Position numbers and translations under genes: made by a program | Assembly: GCA_017624715.1 (NCBI GenBank) | Contig: JAGAMN010000008.1 | Span: 1 to 41,239, forward strand | Length of the DNA stretch: 41,239 nucleotides | Direction of reading: 5' to 3' | DNA from: Oscillospiraceae bacterium | GTDB taxonomy: Bacteria; Bacillota; Clostridia; Oscillospirales; Oscillospiraceae | Shown: piece after piece, positions 1 to 6,643 of the stretch | Numbering within the stretch: position 1 is the stretch's first letter | Layout of the letters: every line of letters begins with the position of its first letter | The notes under the pieces: model-generated | What the model was told of the DNA's origin: nothing | The model's database searches: none | The model's input: the letters and a program-made list of their open reading frames with translations, nothing else

Positions 1-66
1 CTGTTGGCACACAGTTGTTTTTCCAACTCCCATAGTGCCACCAATCATATATAAAGTTTTCATCAT
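1..66 (-). CDS. P-loop ATPase/kinase, N-terminus only (cut by window edge)
   Basis: The first 22 codons of a leftward gene are present and the rest lies outside the window. The peptide begins MMKTLYMIGGTMGVGKTT, which contains a clear Walker A loop (GGTMGVGKTT) right at the N-terminus. This is typical of small AAA-type nucleotide or metabolite kinases. Two adjacent ATG codons (at 66 and 63) are possible starts. The neighbouring gene at 117-635 is another short P-loop protein in the same orientation, so the two may form a small kinase pair. The substrate cannot be inferred from this fragment. Confidence 0.7.
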   Translation of the reverse strand, partial: MMKTLYMIGGTMGVGKTTVCQQ

Positions 67-116
67 TCACACCTACAATTTCTTATTTATCTAACCGTTC
101 GACATATTGGAATTTA

Positions 117-635
117 TCAATCTAAATCAATGTTAATCTCGTATTGGTCATCAATGAGAACAAAGTTTGCATTATGCTTTTTCGCAAGGGCGAGGACTTC
201 CGCATTATCTGTCAAAACGCTCTCAACGGTACACCATCCATCATCCAAACGATTTTCAATGACATTTGCATATTTCTTTATGTCAGCAAAGTGATTTCTA
301 ATATATTCCTCACTCATTATAAGACAGTAATATTTGATGTTTTCAAGATATTTGGAGTCAAAGTCTTTTTGCCAATCGAATGGAATATAGCAGCCTTCGA
401 TAATTAAGTTCTGCTTGTTTTCGATAGCAGTTTTAACCATTTCACGAATGATGGGCCATAAGTATGCGGTCAAATCCTTATCATCACTCATAGGAGTAAG
501 TTCTGTATTGCCGCTGCGAATCAGACCCATTTTCAGATGATCTATTGAAAGATAGGGGTATTTATGTTTTTCAAGCAGTCTTTGAGCAAGTGCAGTTTTG
601 CCTGTATGCGATGCTCCTGTAATTAAAATAATCAT
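117..635 (-). CDS. small P-loop kinase-like protein
   Basis: A protein of about 172 residues starting MIILITGASHTGKTALAQ. It has a Walker A loop (GASHTGKT) at residues 7-14, followed by a typical YLSIDHLKMG segment and a later IIEGCYIPFDW stretch, as seen in AAA-type small-molecule kinases related to 2-phosphoglycerate or shikimate kinases. I chose the ATG at 635 because GGGG lies about 9 nt upstream. The open frame continues to 830, but that extension runs over a remnant on the other strand and has no ribosome site. The acceptor substrate is unknown. It lies just downstream of nothing obvious and 50 nt before the other P-loop gene at the window edge. Confidence 0.75.
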   Translation of the reverse strand: MIILITGASHTGKTALAQRLLEKHKYPYLSIDHLKMGLIRSGNTELTPMSDDKDLTAYLWPIIREMVKTAIENKQNLIIEGCYIPFDWQKDFDSKYLENIKYYCLIMSEEYIRNHFADIKKYANVIENRLDDGWCTVESVLTDNAEVLALAKKHNANFVLIDDQYEINIDLD

Positions 636-713
636 CTCAATCATCCCCACAAATACAAATTTATCTGCGTGCTTTGTCTTAAATGCATTATATCGCATTT
701 TTGTAGGGTTGGC

Positions 714-851
714 AACAAAAAGCGGATGCCGAGATACACGCCTGTTAAGGTTAAAAAACTCGGCAGTATAAGGAAAGTCAGCACCTGCCCCGACTACAAG
801 GAAGCTGCCATAATGGATGCGTTCCACCATTGCGGCATCTGCAAATCATAA
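714..851 (+). pseudogene. C-terminal remnant of an unrecognised protein
   Basis: An open stretch encodes about 45 residues ending DYKEAAIMDAFHHCGICKS before TAA. The composition looks like a genuine conserved C-terminus (charged, with a Cys-x-x-Cys ending), but there is no start codon with a ribosome site and no upstream portion. It is probably the tail of a gene cut off by rearrangement in the island. I do not recognise the family. Confidence 0.3.
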
Positions 852-858
852 TAGCACA

Positions 859-881
859 GCCGCCTCCGTGATGGAGACGGC
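859..881. terminator. hairpin between remnant and M48 gene
   Basis: A 9-bp stem (GCCGCCTCC / GGAGACGGC, one mismatch) with a GTGAT loop. It lies just after the stop of the rightward remnant and after the stop of the leftward M48 gene, so it could end both. There is no good U-tract on either side. Confidence 0.5.
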
Positions 882-892
882 CGGTTTCATAT

Positions 893-1819
893 CTATGCCT
901 GAGCTATTTCCTTAAAATCATCAGAACTAGCAAACTTTTGTGCCTCGTATGCTCTAACTGCAAGAAGCGGGTGTGTATCGTTTTTAGTCAGCAGAAATTC
1001 TAGACCCTTATTAACAATGTCTTTTTCCATGCTCTGCTGATAATCTGCTGCCTGAGCAATAAACAAGTCTTTATCTATCTCGGAATCAATGTGCGTTGTT
1101 CCACCTGCAAGTCGCATCATTGTTTCGATAACGGGGTCAGCACTTCCGCAACAAATTATTGCAACTCTATCGGCAGAAAGCTCACTACACCTAAACCAGT
1201 GGAAGAAAGCCAACTCCAAGGCACTATCAACCGCAGAAACAACATTTCCTGCAATAGCACCAACAACGCCTTTGGTATTAAGATAATTTGATAATTCGTG
1301 TAAACCAATTGCTCCACCACTTAAAACCATACCGCCTATTGTGTGGTAGAGTCCGTGTTTGCAAGCAATATGACCACACTCGTGGGCAAGCACAGCATAA
1401 AGCTCATCGTCCTGCAAGCATTCTATCAATCCAGAATGAATTATTATTGTAAATTTCTCTGTTCCGTATGTATATGCATTTGGCTCTCTGTTTAACTCAA
1501 GGTAGAGTTCTGGCATATCAATTCCAATTTTGCAACAGATACTTTGCACCATTCTATAGATTTTGGGCAGTTGTTTTTCTGTTATGTGAATCTTTGTTGA
1601 CATGTTGATTATTGTATTTTGCTTATCATTCATTATAGACAGGAGCTTTGCACAAATGGTATCAAGCAAGGGGATTTTTTTCAAAGCTACTAATGCAGCT
1701 TTATCAAGGCTGTGTATATACTGCTCACAATCAATTGGATTTGTGCTTTTTAGGTTCTGCTTGACAATGTTTTGTGTCCACCTTTTGGCTTTATAATCAC
1801 TAAACCACACTCTGCTCAT
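893..1819 (-). CDS. M48-family zinc metallopeptidase
   Basis: A protein of about 308 residues with the HExxH zinc-peptidase motif in VLAHECGHIACKHGL, preceded by LIECLQDDELYAVLAHE. It is followed by a hydrophobic helix and, further on, CSELSADRVAII, whose Glu-x-x-x-Asp is the usual third-ligand helix of M48 (Ste24/HtpX-like) peptidases. The start at 1819 (MSRVWFSDY) gives the usual family length. The frame is open upstream to 1975, but that part covers a strong terminator and has no ribosome site, so I treat it as leader. AAAGAGG directly abuts the ATG, so the exact start is uncertain. The substrate is unknown. Expression may be controlled by the leader at 1835-1994. Confidence 0.85.
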   Translation of the reverse strand: MSRVWFSDYKAKRWTQNIVKQNLKSTNPIDCEQYIHSLDKAALVALKKIPLLDTICAKLLSIMNDKQNTIINMSTKIHITEKQLPKIYRMVQSICCKIGIDMPELYLELNREPNAYTYGTEKFTIIIHSGLIECLQDDELYAVLAHECGHIACKHGLYHTIGGMVLSGGAIGLHELSNYLNTKGVVGAIAGNVVSAVDSALELAFFHWFRCSELSADRVAIICCGSADPVIETMMRLAGGTTHIDSEIDKDLFIAQAADYQQSMEKDIVNKGLEFLLTKNDTHPLLAVRAYEAQKFASSDDFKEIAQA

Positions 1820-1834
1820 CCTCTTTCTATCTAT

Positions 1835-1862
1835 AAAAAAGTGCGTGACCGAAGCCACGCAC
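1835..1862 (-). terminator. intrinsic terminator ahead of the M48 gene
   Basis: On the minus strand, GTGCGTG(G) and (T)CACGCAC pair around a C-UUCG-G tetraloop and are followed directly by TTTTTT. This is a textbook intrinsic terminator located 15 nt upstream of the M48 start, so readthrough would be needed for the peptidase to be expressed from the 2001-2029 promoter. Confidence 0.85.
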
Positions 1863-1994
1863 CGAAAAACGCATAGCTCCGATTGCTGCGACACAACTCC
1901 AGACACACCGAAAGTATGCTGAAACGAGCATACTTTTTTACCAAAGTAAAAATGCACACATTCGGGTTGTGTCATTCGTAGGGAATTGTGTCAC
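1835..1994 (-). ncRNA. structured leader or small RNA with its own promoter and terminator
   Basis: Leftward transcription from the promoter at 2001-2029 would start near 1994 and meet a strong terminator at 1862-1835, giving an RNA of about 160 nt. Inside it are a perfect 8-bp hairpin (1913-1934, AGTATGCT/AGCATACT) and a longer-range 8-bp pairing (1890-1897 with 1966-1973, GACACAAC/GTTGTGTC). A second TTGTGTC at 1986-1992 could compete for the same partner. The M48 peptidase gene begins 15 nt beyond the terminator, so this is either a free small RNA or an attenuator/riboswitch-like leader of that gene. It matches no RNA family I recognise. Confidence 0.5.
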
Positions 1995-2000
1995 ACGATT

Positions 2001-2029
2001 ATTTTATCAGAGCTTTTCCAAGGTTGCAA
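2001..2029 (-). promoter_or_regulatory. promoter of the M48 leader RNA
   Basis: On the minus strand, TTGCAA (2029-2024) and TAAAAT (2006-2001) are separated by exactly 17 nt. Transcription would start near 1994. Confidence 0.65.
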
Positions 2030-2108
2030 TACCAAAAACATCTTTTAGCCGCAGCTACCCAACCCTAAAGGTTTGCCGTTAGTGATATTGGGTTATTGCC
2101 ATTGCCTG

Positions 2109-2840
2109 TTATAGGCGGGAAAGATAGGTATCAATGACCTGCTTGGCAAAGGCGCCTGTGCCCTCGCCGCCGACTTTGTCGATGTTTTCCGTCATGCTGC
2201 CACCACCGGCGTAACTTTCTGCCAGACCCTTGAGAATTTGGGGCGTGCAAGTGTAAAAATGCTCCGTAAAGAACGCCTGCAGCTCCTTTGCCCATTTTTG
2301 GGCTTCTTTGCTATCCGGTGCACAGGGGCGCATTTTGCCGAGCCGAGCAAAGAAGTCCATCACCTGTGCGTTTAAGTCCTTTTCCTGTTCGGCGGTGCGA
2401 TTCTTGGACTTCTGCTCAAATTCTTTGTAGGCATCCGTCTTGCCGTAAAGCACCTTAGCCTGCTGGCTGTACTCGTCAATTTTCTTGGGGTCAAATCCTT
2501 CAAAATCCATATATTTCACTCCTAACATTAACATTCCTCTTGCAAAACTGATTCGGTTTTGCAGTTTTTCTACGCGCTCCTGCATCAGCTTGATCTGGTG
2601 CTCCAAAACCCGATTTCGGTCATAGTCCGGCGCATCCAGAATGCAGCCGATCTCATTCAGAGAGAGCCCCAGCTCCCGATACACCAGGATCATATAAAGC
2701 TTGTCCAAAGCCGCATCGTCGTATAGCCGATAGCCGGCCTCGGTTACCTCGGTGGGCTTCAGCAGGCCGATCTGATCGTAATGGTGCAGCGTCCGCACAC
2801 TGACACCGGTGCGCTTGCTCACTTGCGCTACCGTCATCAT
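2109..2840 (-). CDS. MerR-family transcriptional activator with TipAS-type ligand domain
   Basis: A protein of about 243 residues. The N-terminal MerR winged helix-turn-helix is clear (VAQVSKRTGVSVRTLHHYDQIGLLKP...GYRLYDDAALDKL, residues 3-50), followed by the dimer coiled coil and a C-terminal all-helical domain of TipAS type (LNAQVMDFFARLG ... FFTEHFYTCTPQILKGLAESY). Members such as TipA and Mta bind drugs or peptides and activate promoters with over-long spacers. AGGAGGG sits too close to the ATG at 2846, so ATG at 2840 or 2837 is the more likely start. It probably autoregulates: its own promoter has a 19-nt spacer with a palindrome. No obvious drug-efflux target gene lies beside it. Confidence 0.9.
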   Translation of the reverse strand: MMTVAQVSKRTGVSVRTLHHYDQIGLLKPTEVTEAGYRLYDDAALDKLYMILVYRELGLSLNEIGCILDAPDYDRNRVLEHQIKLMQERVEKLQNRISFARGMLMLGVKYMDFEGFDPKKIDEYSQQAKVLYGKTDAYKEFEQKSKNRTAEQEKDLNAQVMDFFARLGKMRPCAPDSKEAQKWAKELQAFFTEHFYTCTPQILKGLAESYAGGGSMTENIDKVGGEGTGAFAKQVIDTYLSRL

Positions 2841-2860
2841 ACGCATCCCTCCTTGGCACT

Positions 2861-2891
2861 ATCATATACTATGACGTTACGTCAGAGTCAA
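2861..2891 (-). promoter_or_regulatory. MerR-type promoter/operator
   Basis: On the minus strand, TTGACT (2891-2886) and TATGAT (2866-2861) are separated by 19 nt rather than 17. A perfect dyad, TGACGT-A-ACGTCA (2872-2884), lies in the spacer. An over-long spacer filled by a palindrome is the hallmark of MerR-activated promoters. Confidence 0.85.
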
Positions 2892-3113
2892 GAGGTTTTT
2901 TGTTTGTACTCAAAATAAAAATTGGACCAATTGTTCATTTGTCATTGATGTGAGACTAGTATCATCGCACCTCATGTCACCTTAACCCGATGTAATTGCC
3001 AGCGACCATACCACTAAGGTATACCCTAATGACAAACTGAAATGGTACGCATTTTCGTGTCACAAGAGTTTGTAAACATATTTTGAAATATTGCACTCAA
3101 AGTGAATACCCTA

Positions 3114-3142
3114 TTGCAACAAAAAGCCTCCTTTGGTACAAT
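3114..3142 (+). promoter_or_regulatory. promoter of the serine recombinase gene
   Basis: TTGCAA (3114-3119) and TACAAT (3137-3142) with a 17-nt spacer. The -10 region lies inside the inverted repeat 3126-3161. Confidence 0.7.
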
Positions 3143-3161
3143 GAGTACATACAAAGGAGGC
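3126..3161. repeat. inverted repeat over recombinase promoter and ribosome site
   Basis: GCCTCCTTTG (3126-3135) and CAAAGGAGGC (3152-3161) are a perfect 10-bp inverted repeat around 16 nt. The left arm is in the promoter spacer and the right arm is the Shine-Dalgarno sequence. Transcription should start near 3149, so only the right arm is in the RNA. The dyad therefore acts as DNA, either as an operator or as a recombination subsite bound by the recombinase. Confidence 0.7.
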
Positions 3162-3168
3162 TGATATT

Positions 3169-3729
3169 TTGAGAGTTGGTTATGTGCGCTGCTCCACCCT
3201 CGAGCAAAACGAGGCACGGCAGCTGAAGATGATGGAAGAACAAAAAGCTGAGCGGGTCTTCGTTGACAAAGCCAGCGGCAAAAACACGGACCGCAAGGAA
3301 TTCAAGGAAATGATGGCCTTCGTCCGTGTCGGCGACACCTTGATTGTCGAGAGCATCTCCCGGATCGCAAGAAACACCAGAGATCTGCTGACAATCGTCT
3401 CTAACCTGACCGAGAAGGGTGTAGAGTTTGTCAGTCTAAAGGAGAACATCGACACCACAACACCTCACGGCCGATTCATGCTCACCGTCTTCGGTGCCCT
3501 GGCAGAACTGGAACGCGAGAGCATCCTCGAACGCCAACGTGAGGGCATCGAGATTGCCAAGGCCGAGGGTAAGTATAAAGGCCGCAAGCCGATTGCCATC
3601 GACGAAGCCAAATTCCGCGCCGTGTGCACCCGCTGGCGTGCTGGCAATATCACCGCAACAGCAGCAATGCAGGAAGTTGGATTAAAGCCAAATACATTTT
3701 ATCGGCGAGTGAAAGAACTAGGTCTATAG
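3169..3729 (+). CDS. small serine recombinase (resolvase/invertase family)
   Basis: A 186-residue protein with the complete resolvase/invertase fold. The N-terminal catalytic motif is VGYVRCSTLEQ (nucleophile Ser9), followed by IVESISRIARNTRDLL with the active-site arginines, then HGRFMLTVFGALAELERE (long dimer helix E). A C-terminal Hin-type helix-turn-helix ends NTFYRRVKELGL. Length is normal for Tn3-type resolvases and invertases. The start is TTG at 3169, 8 nt after AAAGGAGG. It probably resolves or inverts a local mobile segment and represses its own promoter through the dyad at 3126-3161. A decayed homologue lies at 5836-6134, so this family has inserted here twice. Confidence 0.93.
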   Translation: MRVGYVRCSTLEQNEARQLKMMEEQKAERVFVDKASGKNTDRKEFKEMMAFVRVGDTLIVESISRIARNTRDLLTIVSNLTEKGVEFVSLKENIDTTTPHGRFMLTVFGALAELERESILERQREGIEIAKAEGKYKGRKPIAIDEAKFRAVCTRWRAGNITATAAMQEVGLKPNTFYRRVKELGL

Positions 3730-3767
3730 TTCTATGTACCAATACCACATCTGTTTTTAAGTACATA

Positions 3768-4601
3768 TTATGTGATTGCGCTGATAAGATACTTGACTCG
3801 TTGGTGCGCATCCTGCTTAGTAAGCTCACGTTCTTCCTCGTTTCTGATATCCAGGAACGCTACAATATCCATAGGACCAGCATGCTCTGGTGATGTAAAC
3901 TTTTCACTCAGTTTCTGCCGCATCTGCAAAACAAGCTCTTTGTTCTTATACGGGATAAACTCACCTGCTAATGCTTTCACTCCACCAGGATAATGCTTTA
4001 ATGTAGTATAGATGTCATATGCATCTTTCGGTTTCCCACGACCAAGCGCGGCTGCCTTCATCACCAAATAAGGGACAACGGAAATAACATTCACATGTCC
4101 CACATCCAGTGCTCCATCTGAACGTCTATACTCAATCTGAATATCCTCGGGAGGAAAATCAAACGCAAAATTACCGCCAGTAGCAGGTAACGCCTTGACG
4201 CCATCTATGTGTTTGCTTACCTGACCACCTTCACCTCCGTATTTACCGGAAAGGAAGTCCACATCCACATCATAACTCACCCCATGGACATCCACAGTTT
4301 TAACAAAAGTAAAGTACTGTTCAGGGTGCCGCACATAGCCATTTTTCTCCAGTATCCGCTTGATAGTCAAATACCCGTCAGTCTTTTCAATCCTCAACTG
4401 ATTCAGCAGAACATCCACATCAATTGAACCAATGTGACCACTATGTGGATATAGTAGGGACGGAACCCATCCTCCAATAATCCGGAAGTTATCGGTAAAC
4501 TCATTTAGCAGATTGACGATTTCTCCCAAGACCATATATGCAGCATCCTTTTGGCCTTCAGAGTAATCAATTGCCTGTTTCAATTCTATATCTTTAAACA
4601 T
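3768..4601 (-). CDS. AbiEii-like nucleotidyltransferase toxin (type IV toxin-antitoxin)
   Basis: A 277-residue protein with a minimal nucleotidyltransferase signature: IIGGWVPSLL (glycine loop) followed about 15 residues later by SIDVDVLL (the two metal-binding Asp), with a third acidic site in VSYDVDVDFL. This arrangement (GGxx...DxD) is that of AbiEii/MNT-type toxins, which transfer nucleotides to tRNA or other targets and arrest growth. It starts 9 nt after the antitoxin-like gene stop, with GGAGAAATAG just upstream, so the two are translated from one message. The antitoxin-then-toxin order matches known AbiE loci, which provide phage abortive infection or plasmid stability. Confidence 0.82.
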   Translation of the reverse strand: MFKDIELKQAIDYSEGQKDAAYMVLGEIVNLLNEFTDNFRIIGGWVPSLLYPHSGHIGSIDVDVLLNQLRIEKTDGYLTIKRILEKNGYVRHPEQYFTFVKTVDVHGVSYDVDVDFLSGKYGGEGGQVSKHIDGVKALPATGGNFAFDFPPEDIQIEYRRSDGALDVGHVNVISVVPYLVMKAAALGRGKPKDAYDIYTTLKHYPGGVKALAGEFIPYKNKELVLQMRQKLSEKFTSPEHAGPMDIVAFLDIRNEEERELTKQDAHQRVKYLISAIT

Positions 4602-4610
4602 CTATTTCTC

Positions 4611-5672
4611 CTATCTAAATTCTTTCTGAATGATCGCTTCTGCGGCTTCCTCTCCTCGTCCACAATTCCCCAACAGATCAATTATAGTCTGAACAGGAGA
4701 TGTCACAAGATCACCATTTATCGTCCGGACAAACATGCACGGTGTTTCATCATGAGGGATTGTAACAACAACATTACCACCGGACGAAACCTGCTGCAAA
4801 TCGAGCTGCCGCACAAACGCATCCAGGTTTTTCTGCTCCACATAAACATGCACCCTATTATACCGTACTGTGGGTGCGTATCGCGCTGCAGCAGAAAAAC
4901 CTCCCAACACGGCATTCGTATCTCGTATAGTATTGCAAAATTGGACCTCCGATTCAATTTTAGGAATGGGATCAAGGGAATAATATTCCACTGTACGTGG
5001 TGCCCGAAGATGATAGTTTTTTGCCCATATATAGAGTATTTCCCGTTCATTCCTCAATTCAAAACCATGAGGGTACTCCACAATCCAATCTTGTTCTTGC
5101 AAGAACTTCTTCACATTAAAAACCGTTCCAAGAGCTTTTCCTGTTAATTCAGAAAGGAGTTTAATAGACCACACCGCATGCGGCTTATCTAACATAGTAC
5201 GCATCACCACGGACGCTGCCGTAGCATTTTTGGAAAAATAGTCTCGCTTCTCTCGGTGGTCTTTGTATTGGTTGGGTTGACCTGCAAAATGTATGACAAA
5301 ATACTTGGATAGAATATAGCAGTTCCCAGATAAGTCCATATAGCTAAAGTTATTTTGGCATATTGTCTCGGCAGAACTTTCAGAAATATACGGTGCCATA
5401 AAAACGTAAGAAACATCATCATTATGTTGAGATGCCATTTTTATAAATTGATTTGCAAAGCGTTTCTCACCATTTGATTTTACCTCTACAGCAAATATAG
5501 CAGGTTCCCTGTTGTCTTTAAATAATACAACTGCACGAAAATTTCCAAAGCCACACTGTAAACCAACGAGAGAGATTTCAACACGCAAAACATAAGGGAT
5601 GTCTTCAATAACTTTGCGGAACTTTTCAATTGCTAACTGCTCATATTCCATTTCTGATAGCTTTATTTTCAT
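4611..5672 (-). CDS. AbiEi-like antitoxin/transcriptional regulator
   Basis: A 353-residue protein. The central part (about 170-215, AVWSIKLLSELTGKALGTVFNVKKFLQEQDWI) is a winged helix-turn-helix and the C-terminal part (about 235-350, ending TSPVQTIIDLLGNCGRGEEAAEAII) is the AbiEi C-terminal domain. The N-terminal 140 residues include AIFAVEVKSNGEKRFANQF and YMDLSGNCYI, which resemble a PD-(D/E)xK restriction-fold core (E-x-K). This makes it longer than the classical AbiEi of about 200-280 residues. AbiEi proteins neutralise the paired nucleotidyltransferase without binding it and repress their own promoter. Here a perfect inverted repeat lies between the promoter and the gene. Confidence 0.8.
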   Translation of the reverse strand: MKIKLSEMEYEQLAIEKFRKVIEDIPYVLRVEISLVGLQCGFGNFRAVVLFKDNREPAIFAVEVKSNGEKRFANQFIKMASQHNDDVSYVFMAPYISESSAETICQNNFSYMDLSGNCYILSKYFVIHFAGQPNQYKDHREKRDYFSKNATAASVVMRTMLDKPHAVWSIKLLSELTGKALGTVFNVKKFLQEQDWIVEYPHGFELRNEREILYIWAKNYHLRAPRTVEYYSLDPIPKIESEVQFCNTIRDTNAVLGGFSAAARYAPTVRYNRVHVYVEQKNLDAFVRQLDLQQVSSGGNVVVTIPHDETPCMFVRTINGDLVTSPVQTIIDLLGNCGRGEEAAEAIIQKEFR

Positions 5673-5683
5673 TTAATCACTCC

Positions 5684-5734
5684 GTTTCACCATCTCGGTG
5701 AAACCATTATATTCGATGAAACAGCTTGTGTCAA
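5684..5734 (-). promoter_or_regulatory. promoter and palindromic operator of the AbiE operon
   Basis: A perfect minus-strand promoter: TTGACA (5734-5729), 17 nt, TATAAT (5711-5706). Just downstream, GTTTCACC and GGTGAAAC (5684-5691 / 5697-5704) form a perfect 8-bp inverted repeat, 5 nt apart, over the start site. A related GATGAAAC half-site sits in the promoter spacer. AbiEi antitoxins are known to repress through inverted repeats in this position. Confidence 0.85.
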
Positions 5735-5835
5735 TAGTTTTATTTCGATTTAAATGCACGTACTTATCTGAGAGCTGTATATTGACCACGGAAGTCACTG
5801 CGTCCCAAATTCACAGAAAAACATGTTGTTTGTGA

Positions 5836-6134
5836 ATAAACATCACGAACCCAATCAACAAGGGAATGAGATTTACCGAGCTAAAGAAAATAAGTACTGC
5901 AACCCATCGCAATCGATTTATGATGAACATCTTCGATGCTTTGGCTGTACAATGCATCAATACGAAGGTATCGAAATTTCCAAAGTCGAAAATAAACACA
6001 AATGTCATAAGTCTGTCGCCATAGATGACATCAAATTCTGCGCCATCTGTGCCCACTTGCGGGCCGTAAAAATCACAGCAACTTATAGAAGAAAAACTGA
6101 ACCGATATATTTTTATAATAAAAGGGGATATTGA
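5836..6134 (+). pseudogene. decayed serine recombinase (relic of a second copy)
   Basis: Two reading frames together match the middle and end of the intact recombinase at 3169-3729. In the first, INKGMRFTELKK..THRNRFMMNIFDALA (about 5850-5945) aligns with LTEKGVEFVSLKE..TPHGRFMLTVFGALA. After a frameshift, YEGIEISKVENKHKCHKSVAIDD...RAVKITAT (5961-6083) aligns with REGIEIAKAEGKYKGRKPIAIDE...RAGNITAT, with about 23 of 41 residues identical by eye. The N-terminal catalytic third is missing, and an upstream stop and the frameshift show that it is dead. The C-terminal helix-turn-helix is shortened (EPIYFYNKRGY). Confidence 0.8.
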
Positions 6135-6137
6135 GAT

Positions 6138-6590
6138 ATGCGTAAAAAACTTAGCGCGGAAGAATTACACAATGTTGCCATAGATTTTCGTACGGCAATA
6201 ATGTCAGCTAAGCGAGCGGGACGATTTAGTTGGCAAGATAGAATGCATAACTTTCCAGGTGGCTGTTGCGACGATGCATGTGATCTCTTAGCACACTATT
6301 TGAATGTAAACTATGGAATTGAGTCCGTGCAAAGGAACGGAGTATACCGGGACGATAATGAATACAATACAACTAATCATGTATGGCTCCTCGTATATGG
6401 AGAGATAATTATTGATCTCACAGTAAGCCAGCTACCTTTCGGGGTTGATATACCGAATGGACTTTATTTTGGAACAGAAAATCTACATTATCGAAATATC
6501 GAAGATACAAGAACACAAACAAATTACAATATCACCAATGATGCGCGATTACTAAATGATTACAGTATCATTATGGAGTATATGCCTTAG
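6138..6590 (+). CDS. small papain/transglutaminase-like orphan protein
   Basis: A 150-residue soluble protein with AAGGGG ending 12 nt before the ATG. It contains PGGCCDDACDLLAHYL (a Cys at a helix start), then TTNHVWLLVYGEIIIDLT, in which an Asn-His and a following Asp fit the Cys-His-Asp order of transglutaminase-like or papain-like folds. The His-to-Asp spacing along two strands is typical. I know no named family. It lies immediately after the dead recombinase and convergent to the Qat operon, so it may be a cargo gene of the island. Peptidase, amidase or acyltransferase activity are all possible. Confidence 0.6.
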   Translation: MRKKLSAEELHNVAIDFRTAIMSAKRAGRFSWQDRMHNFPGGCCDDACDLLAHYLNVNYGIESVQRNGVYRDDNEYNTTNHVWLLVYGEIIIDLTVSQLPFGVDIPNGLYFGTENLHYRNIEDTRTQTNYNITNDARLLNDYSIIMEYMP

Positions 6591-6603
6591 ACCTTACGCA
6601 ACA

Positions 6604-6637
6604 GGACCCGAGCAATTGTTACAAACTGCTCGGGTCC
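6604..6637. terminator. bidirectional hairpin between orphan gene and Qat operon
   Basis: An 11-bp perfect stem (GGACCCGAGCA / TGCTCGGGTCC) with a 12-nt loop. It sits between two converging genes (stops at 6590 and 6644). U-tracts are poor on both sides, so it may be a barrier rather than a standard terminator. Confidence 0.65.
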
Positions 6638-6643
6638 GAAATG

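Noticed and set aside
636-830. N-terminal extension of the P-loop kinase-like gene
   Set aside because: The Walker A loop should be near the N-terminus; the extension has no ribosome site and lies over a remnant on the other strand.
1820-1975. N-terminal extension of the M48 peptidase (52 codons)
   Set aside because: It covers a textbook terminator and an RNA hairpin, has no ribosome site and would make the protein longer than the family; kept only as a possible leader peptide.
1835-1994. Retron msr/msd or tracrRNA
   Set aside because: No reverse transcriptase or Cas gene lies nearby and the pairing pattern fits neither.
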